Source: Lachnospiraceae bacterium GAM79
Lineage (GTDB): Bacteria; Bacillota; Clostridia; Lachnospirales; Lachnospiraceae
Direction of reading: 5' to 3'
DNA length: 64,000 nucleotides
Assembly: GCA_003584705.1 (NCBI GenBank)
Contig: AP018536.1
Location: 1 to 64,000 of the forward strand
Each line of letters starts with the position of its first letter. Within the stretch, counting starts at the first letter, position 1. A program made the translations under genes and the position numbers. The notes beneath the pieces are model-generated. The model made no database searches. It had not been told where the DNA came from and was given only the letters and a program-made list of their open reading frames with translations. Shown piece after piece: positions 52,067-61,325 of this stretch.

Positions 52067-54916
52067 ATGCCCAAACTAATCCTACGCTGTAACTACCTAA
52101 AAAACGCTCCGCCATCTCACTTACAGAACTTTGTGCAATACATAGGAACCCGTGAAGGAGTGGAAAAAGTATCCGACACCACAGCACTGCTCCCGGCAAC
52201 CGCCAAGCAGAAAGAACTGATACAGGACATTCTGAACCGTATTGAAGATGCAGACCGGATGCATGAATATTACGATTACATCCAGAAACCTACAAGGGAG
52301 AATGCCTCGGAATTTATTACACAGGCATTGGAAAACAATCTGGATATTATTGCCAAGAAAAAGAACTACATAGATTACCTTGCAAACAGACCAAGAGTGG
52401 AACGAATCGGCACGCATGGTCTGTTTTCTTATGCGGGGGAATCCGTGGTGCTTTCCAAAGTGGCAGAGGAAGTGGCAAGCCATGAGGGAGTCATCTGGAC
52501 CAATGTCATCAGTCTGCGAAGGGAAGATGCAGAGAGACTCGGCTATGACAGTGCGGCTCAGTGGCAGGAGCTGTTGCGGAGCCGGGTGCAGACCTTTGCG
52601 GAGAATTATAAAATCGACAGCACCAACCTGAAATGGTATGCGGCATTTCACAATGAGTCCCATCACCCACATGTACATCTGGTTATTTATTCGCAGAATC
52701 CGCACGAAGGCTATCTGACCAGACAGGGAATTGAAACCATGCGGTCTGTGCTGGCACATGATATCTTCCGTCAGGACTTTATGAGTATTTATGAAAGAAA
52801 GACCAAGCAGAGGAATCTGTTAAAAGAGCAGGCAGAGGATACTCTGCAAAGACTTATCCGGCAGATGCAGACCGGCGTGTGCCACAATGAAAAGATTATG
52901 GAGCAGATGCTCCTATTGGCAAAGCGGCTGCAGAATACCGGAGGAAAAAAAGTATACGGCTATCTGAAAGCCGATGTGAAAAAGATTGTAAACGGCATCG
53001 TAGATACGCTGACAGAAGAAACTATGGTGGCTGAGTGTTACCGTAAGTGGCAGGAATGCCAGAACGAGGTGTATCGGACTTACAAAGATACCATACCGGA
53101 ATATCCGCCCCTGTCCGGACAGAAAGAATTTAAGAGTATCAAAAATATGGTCATTTCCGAAGCGGTGAAATTAGGGAATGGCTCTTTTTATTTTGATGAT
53201 GCCGGATATGAACAGAGGGAAAATTATATCGGGGTGGAGACAGCACAGCAGGCAGGAGAGGAAGTAATCCCTGACATTGCGGAAATGCAGGAAATGATGG
53301 AACAGGAAATCGGGGAACAGGAAACCCCGGAGCCGGAAGTCACAGCTCCGGCAGCTCCCGATTCCAATCAGGTGGCTCAGTCATCAGACACAGTCCGGTA
53401 TTATTACGCCGACTGGACGGACACCTACAAAGAGGCAAGAGGCTATCTCTACGGAACCGAGGAAGCAGAGCCGGACAAGGAAGCCGCCTATGAGATTATG
53501 CTGGAAGAGGCAGAGAACGGCAATGCCCTTGCCATGTATGATGTGGCAAAAATGTATAAACAGGGCATTCATGTAGAGCCGGACGAAACGGCAGCGGCAG
53601 AGTGGTATCAGAAATCCTTTCAGGCATTCTGCTATGCAGAACGGAACGCAGTAAAGCCAAATCATCATGCCTATCTGGAATACCGCATCGGAAAGATGCA
53701 CCAGTATGGACTTGGCACAGAAGAAGACTTCGGGAAAGCAGCAGAATGGTTTCAAAGGGCGTCAGATAAGAACCACAAATATGCACAATACTCATTAGCC
53801 ATGCTCTACCGGCAGGGAAAAGGCGTGCCGCAGGATGACAGGGAAGCACACCGCCTATTTCAGTGTTCCCATAAACAGGGCAATGCTTATGCCTCCTATG
53901 AACTGGCAAAGATGTATGAACAGGGAATCGGAATATCGGTCAATCCGGAACTGGCAACGGACTGTTACCGGGTAGCATTCTTAGGATTTCTAGGCATGGC
54001 GAAAAAGGGAAAGGATGATACCCTGCTGTACCGCATCGGTGCCATGTATCTGCATGGAAAAGGAACGGAACCGGAGGAAGCAAAGGCAGTACAGTATTTT
54101 GAAAAGTCAGCAGAGTATGGAAATGTTCATGCAAAGTACCAGCTTGCCAGAATTTATCTCAAACGGGAAAAAGAAAAACTGGAAGCAGGACAACCGGCGG
54201 AGGAAGAAAAAGTCAGACAGGCAATCACATGGCTGACGGAATTTGCAGATCAGGGAAATGACTTTGCAGCTTATGCCCTGGGAAGCCTGTACCTGGAAGG
54301 TGTGCTGACAGAACGGGATATCAGTAAAGCAATTCTCTATCTGACACAGGCGGCAGACCAGAACCATGTGTATGCACAATTCCGTCTGGGAAAATTGTAT
54401 CTGACGGAAGAATGTCAGGACATCACAAAAGCCATCCATTATCTGAAGCTGGCAGCAAATCAGTGCAACAGCTTTGCCGCATACCGTCTCGGCAGGCTGT
54501 ATCTTTTGGGAGAGCAGGTACAGAAGGATGTGGAACAGGCAGTCCGCTATCTGTTACAGTCCGCCGATGCAGGCAATTCCTATGCACAGTATGCCATTGG
54601 AAAGCTGTACCTCATAGGGAAAGAGATACCGCAGGATAAGGAAAAAGCAGAAATCTATCTGACAATGGCAGCAGAACAGGGCAACGAATATGCAGCTTAT
54701 TTACTGGAACACTGGCAGGAGGCTGTAAGTTCGGATGTGTTTCTGATGACAACCAGACTGCTCCGCCATTTGGGAAATGTGTTCGCAGATGAGAGTGAGC
54801 GCAGGAGAAGCGGCAGCGGAGCAACGGTGGATAGAAAGCTCCGCCGGAAAATCCGGGAGAAGAAAATCGCACAGGGACATGCGGAAGATGACCATGCACA
54901 GGTACAGACCATGTAG
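52067..54916 (+). CDS. MobP-type relaxase fused to Sel1-like repeats
   Basis: The 949-residue protein has an N-terminal relaxase domain. The start KLILRCNYLKNAP and the metal-binding HHPHVHLVIYSQNP motif (about residues 198-211) match MobP3-like relaxases. A middle region follows, then from about residue 470 to 890 a series of nine or so Sel1-like repeats (A-x-Y-x-L-A-x-M-Y-x-x-G pattern). The relaxase nicks oriT and leads DNA into the recipient. Sel1 repeats are protein-binding scaffolds, unusual for a relaxase. The C terminus ends AQVQTM, resembling the shared tail. Confidence 0.88.
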   Translation: MPKLILRCNYLKNAPPSHLQNFVQYIGTREGVEKVSDTTALLPATAKQKELIQDILNRIEDADRMHEYYDYIQKPTRENASEFITQALENNLDIIAKKKNYIDYLANRPRVERIGTHGLFSYAGESVVLSKVAEEVASHEGVIWTNVISLRREDAERLGYDSAAQWQELLRSRVQTFAENYKIDSTNLKWYAAFHNESHHPHVHLVIYSQNPHEGYLTRQGIETMRSVLAHDIFRQDFMSIYERKTKQRNLLKEQAEDTLQRLIRQMQTGVCHNEKIMEQMLLLAKRLQNTGGKKVYGYLKADVKKIVNGIVDTLTEETMVAECYRKWQECQNEVYRTYKDTIPEYPPLSGQKEFKSIKNMVISEAVKLGNGSFYFDDAGYEQRENYIGVETAQQAGEEVIPDIAEMQEMMEQEIGEQETPEPEVTAPAAPDSNQVAQSSDTVRYYYADWTDTYKEARGYLYGTEEAEPDKEAAYEIMLEEAENGNALAMYDVAKMYKQGIHVEPDETAAAEWYQKSFQAFCYAERNAVKPNHHAYLEYRIGKMHQYGLGTEEDFGKAAEWFQRASDKNHKYAQYSLAMLYRQGKGVPQDDREAHRLFQCSHKQGNAYASYELAKMYEQGIGISVNPELATDCYRVAFLGFLGMAKKGKDDTLLYRIGAMYLHGKGTEPEEAKAVQYFEKSAEYGNVHAKYQLARIYLKREKEKLEAGQPAEEEKVRQAITWLTEFADQGNDFAAYALGSLYLEGVLTERDISKAILYLTQAADQNHVYAQFRLGKLYLTEECQDITKAIHYLKLAANQCNSFAAYRLGRLYLLGEQVQKDVEQAVRYLLQSADAGNSYAQYAIGKLYLIGKEIPQDKEKAEIYLTMAAEQGNEYAAYLLEHWQEAVSSDVFLMTTRLLRHLGNVFADESERRRSGSGATVDRKLRRKIREKKIAQGHAEDDHAQVQTM

Positions 54917-54996
54917 CAGAAAGCAGAACCTGAAAGGGAAATATCACACAGCACAAAGCTGCATCATCAAAGGAGGGAAGAATTATCGGAGATTTT

Positions 54997-56502
54997 GTGT
55001 ATTTTACAGAGGAACAGAAGGAACGAGCAAATGCCGTACCGATTGCAGACATCTTAAGCAGGGAGCATGAAGAAGTGGAACGGTCCGGCAACGAGTGTCG
55101 GTGGAAGCGGCACAGAAGCGTGACCTTTCGTGGAAACAGGTGGTACCGTCACAGTGAGCAGGTGGGGAGTCATGCCATTGACTTTATGCAGGAGTTTTTC
55201 GGAATGAATTTTCCGGAAGCTGTCACCTATCTGTTAAACGGAGAAACAGGACAGGTCATACAGGGAAAAAAACATATCACACCGGAGCAGGGAAAAGTGA
55301 CAGGGCAAAGAAATGTGGCAGAACAGAAAAAAGTAAAAGAACAGAGAAAGCAGCCAGAGCCGAATCTGGAAGCCCCTAAGCAATTAGTAATCCCGGAGAA
55401 AAATGACACCATGAAGCGTGTCTATGCTTATCTCATGCAGAAACGCTACATTGACAGGGATATTCTGTCCTTCTTTGCCAAGAGAGGAACGCTCTACGAA
55501 TCCAAAGAGCATCACAATGCCGTGTTTGTGGGGGTAGATAAAAACGGAGAACCGAAGCATATCCACAAGAAGGGGACTTATTCCGAAGGCGGGAGCTTCC
55601 GCATCAATGAGGAAGGCTCTGATCCCTGCTATGGATTTGGCTATGCCGGCACAGGGAACCGCCTATATGTGTTTGAGGCGCCGATTGACTTCCTGTCATT
55701 TCTGACACTCTATCCGAAGGACTGGCAGAAACACAGTTACATTGTTCTGAACGGAGTAGCAGAACACGCCATGCTGCAGATGCTGTGTGATTATCCGCAG
55801 ATTGATACCGTCAGCTTCTGTCTCGACTACGATCCGGCAGGCATAGAGAATTCCTATCGTCTGGCTGAAATTGCAAAGGAACGATATCCGAAGATAAAGC
55901 TGGAGAGACTGATGTCTGTAAACAAGGACTGGAACGAAGACTTGAAAGCAAAAAATGGAGAGAAACCTATCCCCGGCAGGGAACATCCGAAAATCGTAGA
56001 ATGCTGGGCATGGTGTGGGCAGCTAAAGCAGGTGGCAGAAAACATAGACATGAAATATGCCACAGACGAATACTTAAAACGCTATCACTATGGCATGTAT
56101 CAGGCATTAAAGCAGGGAACGGATGTGAAATATCTGGAAGAAGCCTTTGACGGGGACGGAATGCTGTTGTCCGGCATTGCTGTGAGAATCATGGAAAAGT
56201 ATGGAAGGGAGATGGCATACGAAGCAACCGCAGGAAAGATACTGGATAACTTGTGTAACCGGTACCGTCCGCATAAGGACAAAGGAAATCTGAAAACAAG
56301 AATCACTTCCCTGCAAAAAGCCTTTGAGGAAGTCATGGAGTGTTATCCGAAGAATGAAAATGCAAGCAGGGAAGACAAAGAAATATTGGTAAAGAAGTGT
56401 ATGAGCCTGACGATGGAGTGCATCAGGGCTCATATTTTTGTGGCCGAAAAAATGCAGAGCCAGAGAATGGAAGGGGGCATGGAACAAAAATGCAGCCAGT
56501 AA
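54997..56502 (+). CDS. DUF3991/TOPRIM-domain primase-like protein
   Basis: The 501-residue protein starts at GTG 54997 (CGGAG 5 bases before). It has an N-terminal zinc-finger-like/CHC2-related segment (HEEVERSGNECRWKRHRSVTFRGNRWYRH) and a TOPRIM-like domain in the middle with FEAPIDFLSF and the catalytic-type CLDYDPAGIENSY. It probably primes or processes transferred DNA. The C terminus is helical. The last 13 bases overlap the VirD4 gene. Confidence 0.8.
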   Translation: MYFTEEQKERANAVPIADILSREHEEVERSGNECRWKRHRSVTFRGNRWYRHSEQVGSHAIDFMQEFFGMNFPEAVTYLLNGETGQVIQGKKHITPEQGKVTGQRNVAEQKKVKEQRKQPEPNLEAPKQLVIPEKNDTMKRVYAYLMQKRYIDRDILSFFAKRGTLYESKEHHNAVFVGVDKNGEPKHIHKKGTYSEGGSFRINEEGSDPCYGFGYAGTGNRLYVFEAPIDFLSFLTLYPKDWQKHSYIVLNGVAEHAMLQMLCDYPQIDTVSFCLDYDPAGIENSYRLAEIAKERYPKIKLERLMSVNKDWNEDLKAKNGEKPIPGREHPKIVECWAWCGQLKQVAENIDMKYATDEYLKRYHYGMYQALKQGTDVKYLEEAFDGDGMLLSGIAVRIMEKYGREMAYEATAGKILDNLCNRYRPHKDKGNLKTRITSLQKAFEEVMECYPKNENASREDKEILVKKCMSLTMECIRAHIFVAEKMQSQRMEGGMEQKCSQ

Positions 56503-58304
56503 TCATGTTATTAATGTCCGGAATTTTTATGTTTGCTGTCATCGGGGGGATATCCCTGCTGGCACATTATTATACCTTAAACGGAATCAAGTCAAAGACG
56601 GTGGGTGACGGTCAGCATGGAACGGCACGGTTTGCCACCAGAGAAGAAATAAGGGATACCTACGAGCAGATACCTTACGAACCGGAACTGTGGAGAAAGG
56701 GAGAACACCTACCAACGGCACAGGGCATTATCCTCGGAAGTGTGGAGCAGCATGGGAAGCTCTATGCTCTGGTGGATACGGATGATGTACACTGTCTGAT
56801 GATTGGGGCGGCAGGCATCGGCAAAACCGCCAACTTCCTCTATCCCAACTTAGAATACGCCTGTGCCTGTGGCATGAGTTTCCTTACCACAGATACGAAG
56901 GGCGATTTATACCGTAACTATGGCGGTATCGCCAAGAAATACTATGGTTATGAGGTGGCAGTCATTGATCTACGAAATCCAACCCGCAGTGACGGTGACA
57001 ATATGCTCCATCTGGTCAATAAATATATGGATGAGTATCTGATGGACAGCCGGAACTTGAGTGCCAAAGCAAAAGCAGAAAAGTATGCCAAGATTACAGC
57101 CAAGACCATCATATCTTCCGGCGGGGGAGGGGATGTGGCCAGCTATGGGCAAAATGCCTTTTTCTATGATGCAGCAGAGGGAATCCTGACGGCTGTCATT
57201 CTGCTAATCGCAGAATATTGTCCTCCGGAGAAACGGCACATCGTCAGCGTGTTTAAGCTGATACAGGACTTAATGGCTCCCTCCAAGATAAAAGGCAGAA
57301 ACCAGTTTCAATTACTTATGGCAAAACTTCCCGATGACCATAAGGTGAAATGGTTTGCAGGGGCGGCATTAAACACGGCAGAACAGTCCATGCAGTCGGT
57401 ACTTTCCACGGCACTGTCCCGACTCAATACCTTTTTGGATTCGGAGCTGGAACAGATACTCTGCTTTGATACCGCTATCGATGCCGAGCAGTTCTGTAAA
57501 AAGAAAACAGCAATTTTTCTTGTCATGCCGGAGGAAGACAATACCAAATACTTTATTATCTCTCTAATTTTGCAGCAGCTTTACAGGGAGTGTCTGGTGG
57601 TGGCAGATGAGAATGGCGGGAAACTGGAGAACCGCATTGTATTTTATTGGGATGAGGTAGGTACGATTCCAAAGATTGAAAGTGCCGAGATGATGTTCTC
57701 CGCATCACGCTCCAGACGAATCAGCATTGTTCCCATGATACAGTCCTTTGCACAGCTCCAGAAGAATTACGGAAAAGAGGGCATGGAAATCATCGTGGAT
57801 AACTGTCAGGACACCATCTTCGGCGGTTTTGCACCGAACTCAGAATCTGCCGAGGTGCTGTCCAAGAGCCTGGGCAACAAGACAGTCATGTCCGGCTCCA
57901 TCAGCAGGGGAAAGAACGATCCCAGCCAGTCTCTCCAGATGATACAAAGACCGTTGATGACACCGGATGAATTAAAATCATTGCCGAAAGGGAACTTTAT
58001 TGTGTCAAAAACCGGGGCACATCCCATGCGGACCAGACTGAAGCTGTTCTTAAAATGGGGCATTACCTTTGAAGAACCTTATGAGATAGCAGAGAAATCG
58101 GCTAGACAGGTGGCATACGCAGACAAGCAGGAACTGGAAGAGGAAATCATCCGCAGAAAAGTGTGCTGTATGGAAGAAGAGGAAGAAGTCGATGCAGAAC
58201 CGGAAGCAGAACAGACCGCATCCGGCAGGGCAGGCGGCATGCAGCAGGCACAGATGAATGAAACCATATCCAAGATGCGTCAGGTGTTGCGAACCGGAGA
58301 CTAA
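56490..58304 (+). CDS. VirD4/TraG-family coupling ATPase
   Basis: From ATG 56490 the product has 604 residues with an N-terminal membrane anchor (PVIMLLMSGIFMFAVIGGISLLA), Walker A GAAGIGKTANF near residue 106 and Walker B FYWDEVGTIPKI near residue 385. VirD4 proteins hand the relaxase-DNA complex to the secretion channel. The ORF extends upstream to 56397, but this region belongs to the preceding gene. Near the C terminus GRAGGMQQAQM is a possible internal version of the shared tail. Confidence 0.92.
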   Translation: MQPVIMLLMSGIFMFAVIGGISLLAHYYTLNGIKSKTVGDGQHGTARFATREEIRDTYEQIPYEPELWRKGEHLPTAQGIILGSVEQHGKLYALVDTDDVHCLMIGAAGIGKTANFLYPNLEYACACGMSFLTTDTKGDLYRNYGGIAKKYYGYEVAVIDLRNPTRSDGDNMLHLVNKYMDEYLMDSRNLSAKAKAEKYAKITAKTIISSGGGGDVASYGQNAFFYDAAEGILTAVILLIAEYCPPEKRHIVSVFKLIQDLMAPSKIKGRNQFQLLMAKLPDDHKVKWFAGAALNTAEQSMQSVLSTALSRLNTFLDSELEQILCFDTAIDAEQFCKKKTAIFLVMPEEDNTKYFIISLILQQLYRECLVVADENGGKLENRIVFYWDEVGTIPKIESAEMMFSASRSRRISIVPMIQSFAQLQKNYGKEGMEIIVDNCQDTIFGGFAPNSESAEVLSKSLGNKTVMSGSISRGKNDPSQSLQMIQRPLMTPDELKSLPKGNFIVSKTGAHPMRTRLKLFLKWGITFEEPYEIAEKSARQVAYADKQELEEEIIRRKVCCMEEEEEVDAEPEAEQTASGRAGGMQQAQMNETISKMRQVLRTGD

Positions 58305-58339
58305 ACCGAAGAAAAGTCCAGCCAGAGAGGAGGGGATGT

Positions 58340-58597
58340 GTGTCAGAACGAAGAAAAATCTATGAAGCAGAGCTGCCCCACCGGGCGGTAGCTGTTTATT
58401 TGTATTTGCAGGATCGTGCCAATGCGGAAGGAACCTGTTACCCAGCAATCGGTACCATTGCCAGAGAACTGAGTCTGTCCGTCAGCACGGTTAAGCGTGC
58501 CATCAGTGACCTCGAAAAGAATGGATTTTTGAGAAAGAAACAAAGGTGGCGTGAAAATGGAGGCAGGAGCAGTCTGCTCTATAAAATCTTAAAATAA
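58340..58597 (+). CDS. Helix-turn-helix DNA-binding protein
   Basis: An 85-residue protein starting at GTG 58340 after AGAGGAGGGG. The segment GTCYPAIGTIARELSLSVSTVKRAISDLEKNGFLRKKQRW is a winged HTH of the type seen in replication-initiator and ICE proteins (HTH_36-like). It closes the conjugation block, where a replication or transfer regulator would be expected. Confidence 0.8.
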   Translation: MSERRKIYEAELPHRAVAVYLYLQDRANAEGTCYPAIGTIARELSLSVSTVKRAISDLEKNGFLRKKQRWRENGGRSSLLYKILK

Positions 58598-58998
58598 GCA
58601 CCAAGGGGATACTGCGTAGACACTGTGAACTATGGTATGGTTCACGGTGGGCTATGCAGGGAAGGTAACACTTTAATTCTATTAAAACAGAGAAAATAAA
58701 GGGAAAATAAAGAGAATTTGCTATGGCTTTCATCTGTGCTTGATAGTATAATATTTTTATTATAGATTTTGCACATTGATTTTTCATGTGATTTGAATTT
58801 TGTGTTGAGGTTATATGAAATGGTAATATTAAAAAGCAAATACATAAATTATGAAGAAATGGTACGGGGAAATAAATCAAAGAGGAGTGGAGTGAGGGGA
58901 CTCTGTAAGAAATAAGATTATTGTTTAGAAAGGACGGGGATTGAAAAACCTGTCCTTTTTGATACGATAGAAACTATCAGAAACAGGGAGAATGTAAA
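58598..58998. other. A+T-rich intergenic region after the conjugation genes
   Basis: No gene is seen. It holds a 10-pair hairpin (CACTGTGAAC at 58621-58630 with GTTCACGGTG at 58640-58649, one G-U) with no T tract, and a clear intrinsic terminator at 58929-58960 (AAAGGAC paired with GTCCTTT, then T run). The base composition changes to A+T-rich from about 58,670 on, a likely boundary of the conjugation module. Confidence 0.6.
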
Positions 58999-59370
58999 AT
59001 GGATAAATATAAACAACTAATAGTAATTTTTTCAGATGTCCTTAAAAAGTCAAAAGATTATCATATTGCATATATACATGGCGTAGGTTATGCATCTGTT
59101 ATAGGAGTATATCAAAAAGGAAATAAGATGAATAGTTCGATGCAGATTGATGTGATTTTTGGTTCGCCACAAGAGATGGCAGACAACTTACTACAGAACT
59201 GGAGATGGCAGTGGTATTATCGAAATAGGAAGTATATGCAAGGTAAGGATTATGCAGATATTCGTGAGATTGATTGTGATATACCTGAGTCATTAAGAGA
59301 AAATTATAACAAACGTATTCAGGAACTGCAAAATAAGGTGTATAATGTTTTGTGTGCTAATGGCGATTAA
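58999..59370 (+). CDS. Hypothetical protein converging on agrB
   Basis: A 123-residue soluble protein with no recognised family. It has an alpha/beta N-terminal half (YHIAYIHGVGYASVIGVYQKG) and a helical C terminus (MADNLLQNWRWQWYYRN; LRENYNKRIQELQNK). The GGGAG site is 8 bases before ATG 58999. The end overlaps the agrB stop on the other strand by 4 bases, so the genes converge tightly. Confidence 0.6.
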   Translation: MDKYKQLIVIFSDVLKKSKDYHIAYIHGVGYASVIGVYQKGNKMNSSMQIDVIFGSPQEMADNLLQNWRWQWYYRNRKYMQGKDYADIREIDCDIPESLRENYNKRIQELQNKVYNVLCANGD

Positions 59371-59936
59371 TTCTTTTTATAGAGTATCCGTCCGATAAGC
59401 GCAGTAATACCTATGAAAAGGAAGATGACGGCTTGAAGAAACATATATTTTGCATTTCCTATAACTGAAAAGATAATTGCAGTTGAAAGGCTAAAAAGTA
59501 TTGTAAGATATGTTTTTCTGATAAAAATATGGTTGTCATGGGAATCGACTTCTCTATTGGGATGGTCAACGGGACCTATGACCAAAATTAGGATGGCAAA
59601 AAATATATACAAGATTAGCGAAACTATTATTGAAACAGCAATATATTTCACTGCTAGCAAAGTGGAAATTAGTACAATGATTGAAGCTAAGAAGCAAGAA
59701 AAATAGGTCTTTAAATGCAGACCACCACTAAAGGAACGCAGCGGAATGAATAACAAAAAGAAAAAGAGACACTCTGGGAGCATATGCAGTAATAATGCAA
59801 TAACGATACTACAGATAGTGCTGACAGAAATTTCTAAAAAGCATTGAAATCCATACTGGTAGATATCATACGAATCCTGTTTGATAATTTCTTTTTTTAA
59901 TATGTAATCAGTTAGCCTACACGATAAGTATTCCAT
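59367..59936 (-). CDS. agrB: AgrB-like peptide-processing membrane endopeptidase
   Basis: The 189-residue protein has five to six hydrophobic segments. RSFSGGLHLKTYFSCF carries the His and Cys of the AgrB active site, and GPVDHPNREV the conserved D-H-x-N region. AgrB cleaves and cyclises an AgrD peptide. The best start is ATG at 59936, 9 bases after GGAGGAG; an upstream ATG at 59963 overlaps that site. It is the last gene of a leftward agr-like group. No agrD-like frame is seen next to it. Confidence 0.9.
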   Translation of the reverse strand: MEYLSCRLTDYILKKEIIKQDSYDIYQYGFQCFLEISVSTICSIVIALLLHMLPECLFFFLLFIPLRSFSGGLHLKTYFSCFLASIIVLISTLLAVKYIAVSIIVSLILYIFFAILILVIGPVDHPNREVDSHDNHIFIRKTYLTILFSLSTAIIFSVIGNAKYMFLQAVIFLFIGITALIGRILYKKN

Positions 59937-60020
59937 GTTAGAAGTCTCCTCCATCAAAACCATATTATAAATTGAGCAATTGTAAAAATTTAGGGAAAGG
60001 TGAAAATAAGAATGTATAAG

Positions 60021-61325
60021 TCATTTTTCCCCGTCAGAGCCATACATTACCACTGACACCCGGAACTCGTTCCCTGTTCCTTCAGCAGTCATCTCGCCGT
60101 GATAACAGGATACTGCCTGTTCTACGGATGACAGCCCGATGCCGTGATCCAGCGTGTCCTTCTTTGTGGTAAGATATCTGCCGGAACTGTCTTTTCTATG
60201 TGTTGCATGATAACTGTTGCGTATGCATATCTGAAGCATTTCCTTTACATAGGATATATCCAGCTTTATGTACCGCTGTCCTTCCGGTACGCCTCGGCAT
60301 GCCTCCAGAGCATTGTCCAGCAGATTCCCCAAAATAACTGCAAGGTGTCCGCTTTGGAATGGCAGGGACACAGGAATGAATACATTGGCTTCAAACATAA
60401 TCCCTTCTTTTTCGGCAAGGTCATGTTTATAGTTGACCAGCGAATCCACCACAATGTTACCGCTGCGGGAAACTTCCGAAGTTCTGTTGCTGATTCCGTC
60501 ATTCAGCATTTCCTGTATAAGCATCTCCGCTTCCTTCTTTTCACCTGTCTGCACTGCACCCAGAAGGCAGGAAAGATAATTCTTCATGTCATGACGGAGA
60601 CGCCTTATTTCAAGATAAAGACTTTCCCGTTCCTCTGCCTGCCGGCTACATAGTTCAAGCTGTTGTCCGTAGAGGCGGTTCTGCTCCCTGACCATTGCAT
60701 CCCGGCTCATCCAGTCATATATCTCAAAAACCACGTAATTGACAAGGAGAAGCATGAGACTGGCAAAAACAGAAAATTTGGAGAATTCATCATATACTGC
60801 TGCAATGATAAATATGTTGTGCATGATATATATGCTGCTTGCCGGAACCAGCAGGATGACAAGAAAATACCTGAGGGAAATCTCAGGACTGTTTTTGACT
60901 TTCATATAGTGGCTGATCAGGACGGAAAGCAGAAGCATGCAGAGCTTGGAGATGACATTGCCGGCATCTGAAAGGGTAGCGTTTTGCGCTCCGGCTACCG
61001 TCAGTACCATTGCACACAGAACCTCAACCAGCATCCATACAGAACAGATCAGTATGGTAAACACACACCTCAGCTTTATGCTTTTTCTGGCAGTAACAGT
61101 ACTAATCAGAAATACCAGAATGATATTTCCTGTAATCAATACTAATGGCGACACGTGAAAGACCTTATTTGTAAGAAACAGAAAAATGTAATAACCCATC
61201 CAAGCGATAACACTTTTATAACTGCGTTTTCCAGGTCCCAGAAAAGCAGTCATGCATCTCTGCATAATCAGAAGATGCAGAAAAAGAAAAAACAAATCAG
61301 ACACTGTCATCAGAAGCTGTTTCAT
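60021..61325 (-). CDS. AgrC-like sensor histidine kinase
   Basis: The 434-residue protein has about six to seven N-terminal membrane segments (to about residue 205). A coiled coil with the phosphoacceptor motif EIRRLRHDMKNYLSC follows, then an ATPase domain of the GHKL type with LGNLLDNALEACR and DHGIGLSSVEQAV. This fits the HPK10 class typical of quorum-sensing kinases. It overlaps the LytTR regulator stop by 4 bases. The agrB gene follows after 84 bases. Confidence 0.92.
   Translation of the reverse strand: MKQLLMTVSDLFFLFLHLLIMQRCMTAFLGPGKRSYKSVIAWMGYYIFLFLTNKVFHVSPLVLITGNIILVFLISTVTARKSIKLRCVFTILICSVWMLVEVLCAMVLTVAGAQNATLSDAGNVISKLCMLLLSVLISHYMKVKNSPEISLRYFLVILLVPASSIYIMHNIFIIAAVYDEFSKFSVFASLMLLLVNYVVFEIYDWMSRDAMVREQNRLYGQQLELCSRQAEERESLYLEIRRLRHDMKNYLSCLLGAVQTGEKKEAEMLIQEMLNDGISNRTSEVSRSGNIVVDSLVNYKHDLAEKEGIMFEANVFIPVSLPFQSGHLAVILGNLLDNALEACRGVPEGQRYIKLDISYVKEMLQICIRNSYHATHRKDSSGRYLTTKKDTLDHGIGLSSVEQAVSCYHGEMTAEGTGNEFRVSVVMYGSDGEK

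Noticed and set aside
58503-58880. 125-codon reverse frame after the HTH gene
   Set aside because: It covers a clear coding end and a hairpin, with no ribosome site and no AgrD-like features.
59950-60012. 19-codon frame as agrD
   Set aside because: Too short and lacks the Cys and amphipathic leader of known AgrD; kept only as a low-interest observation.
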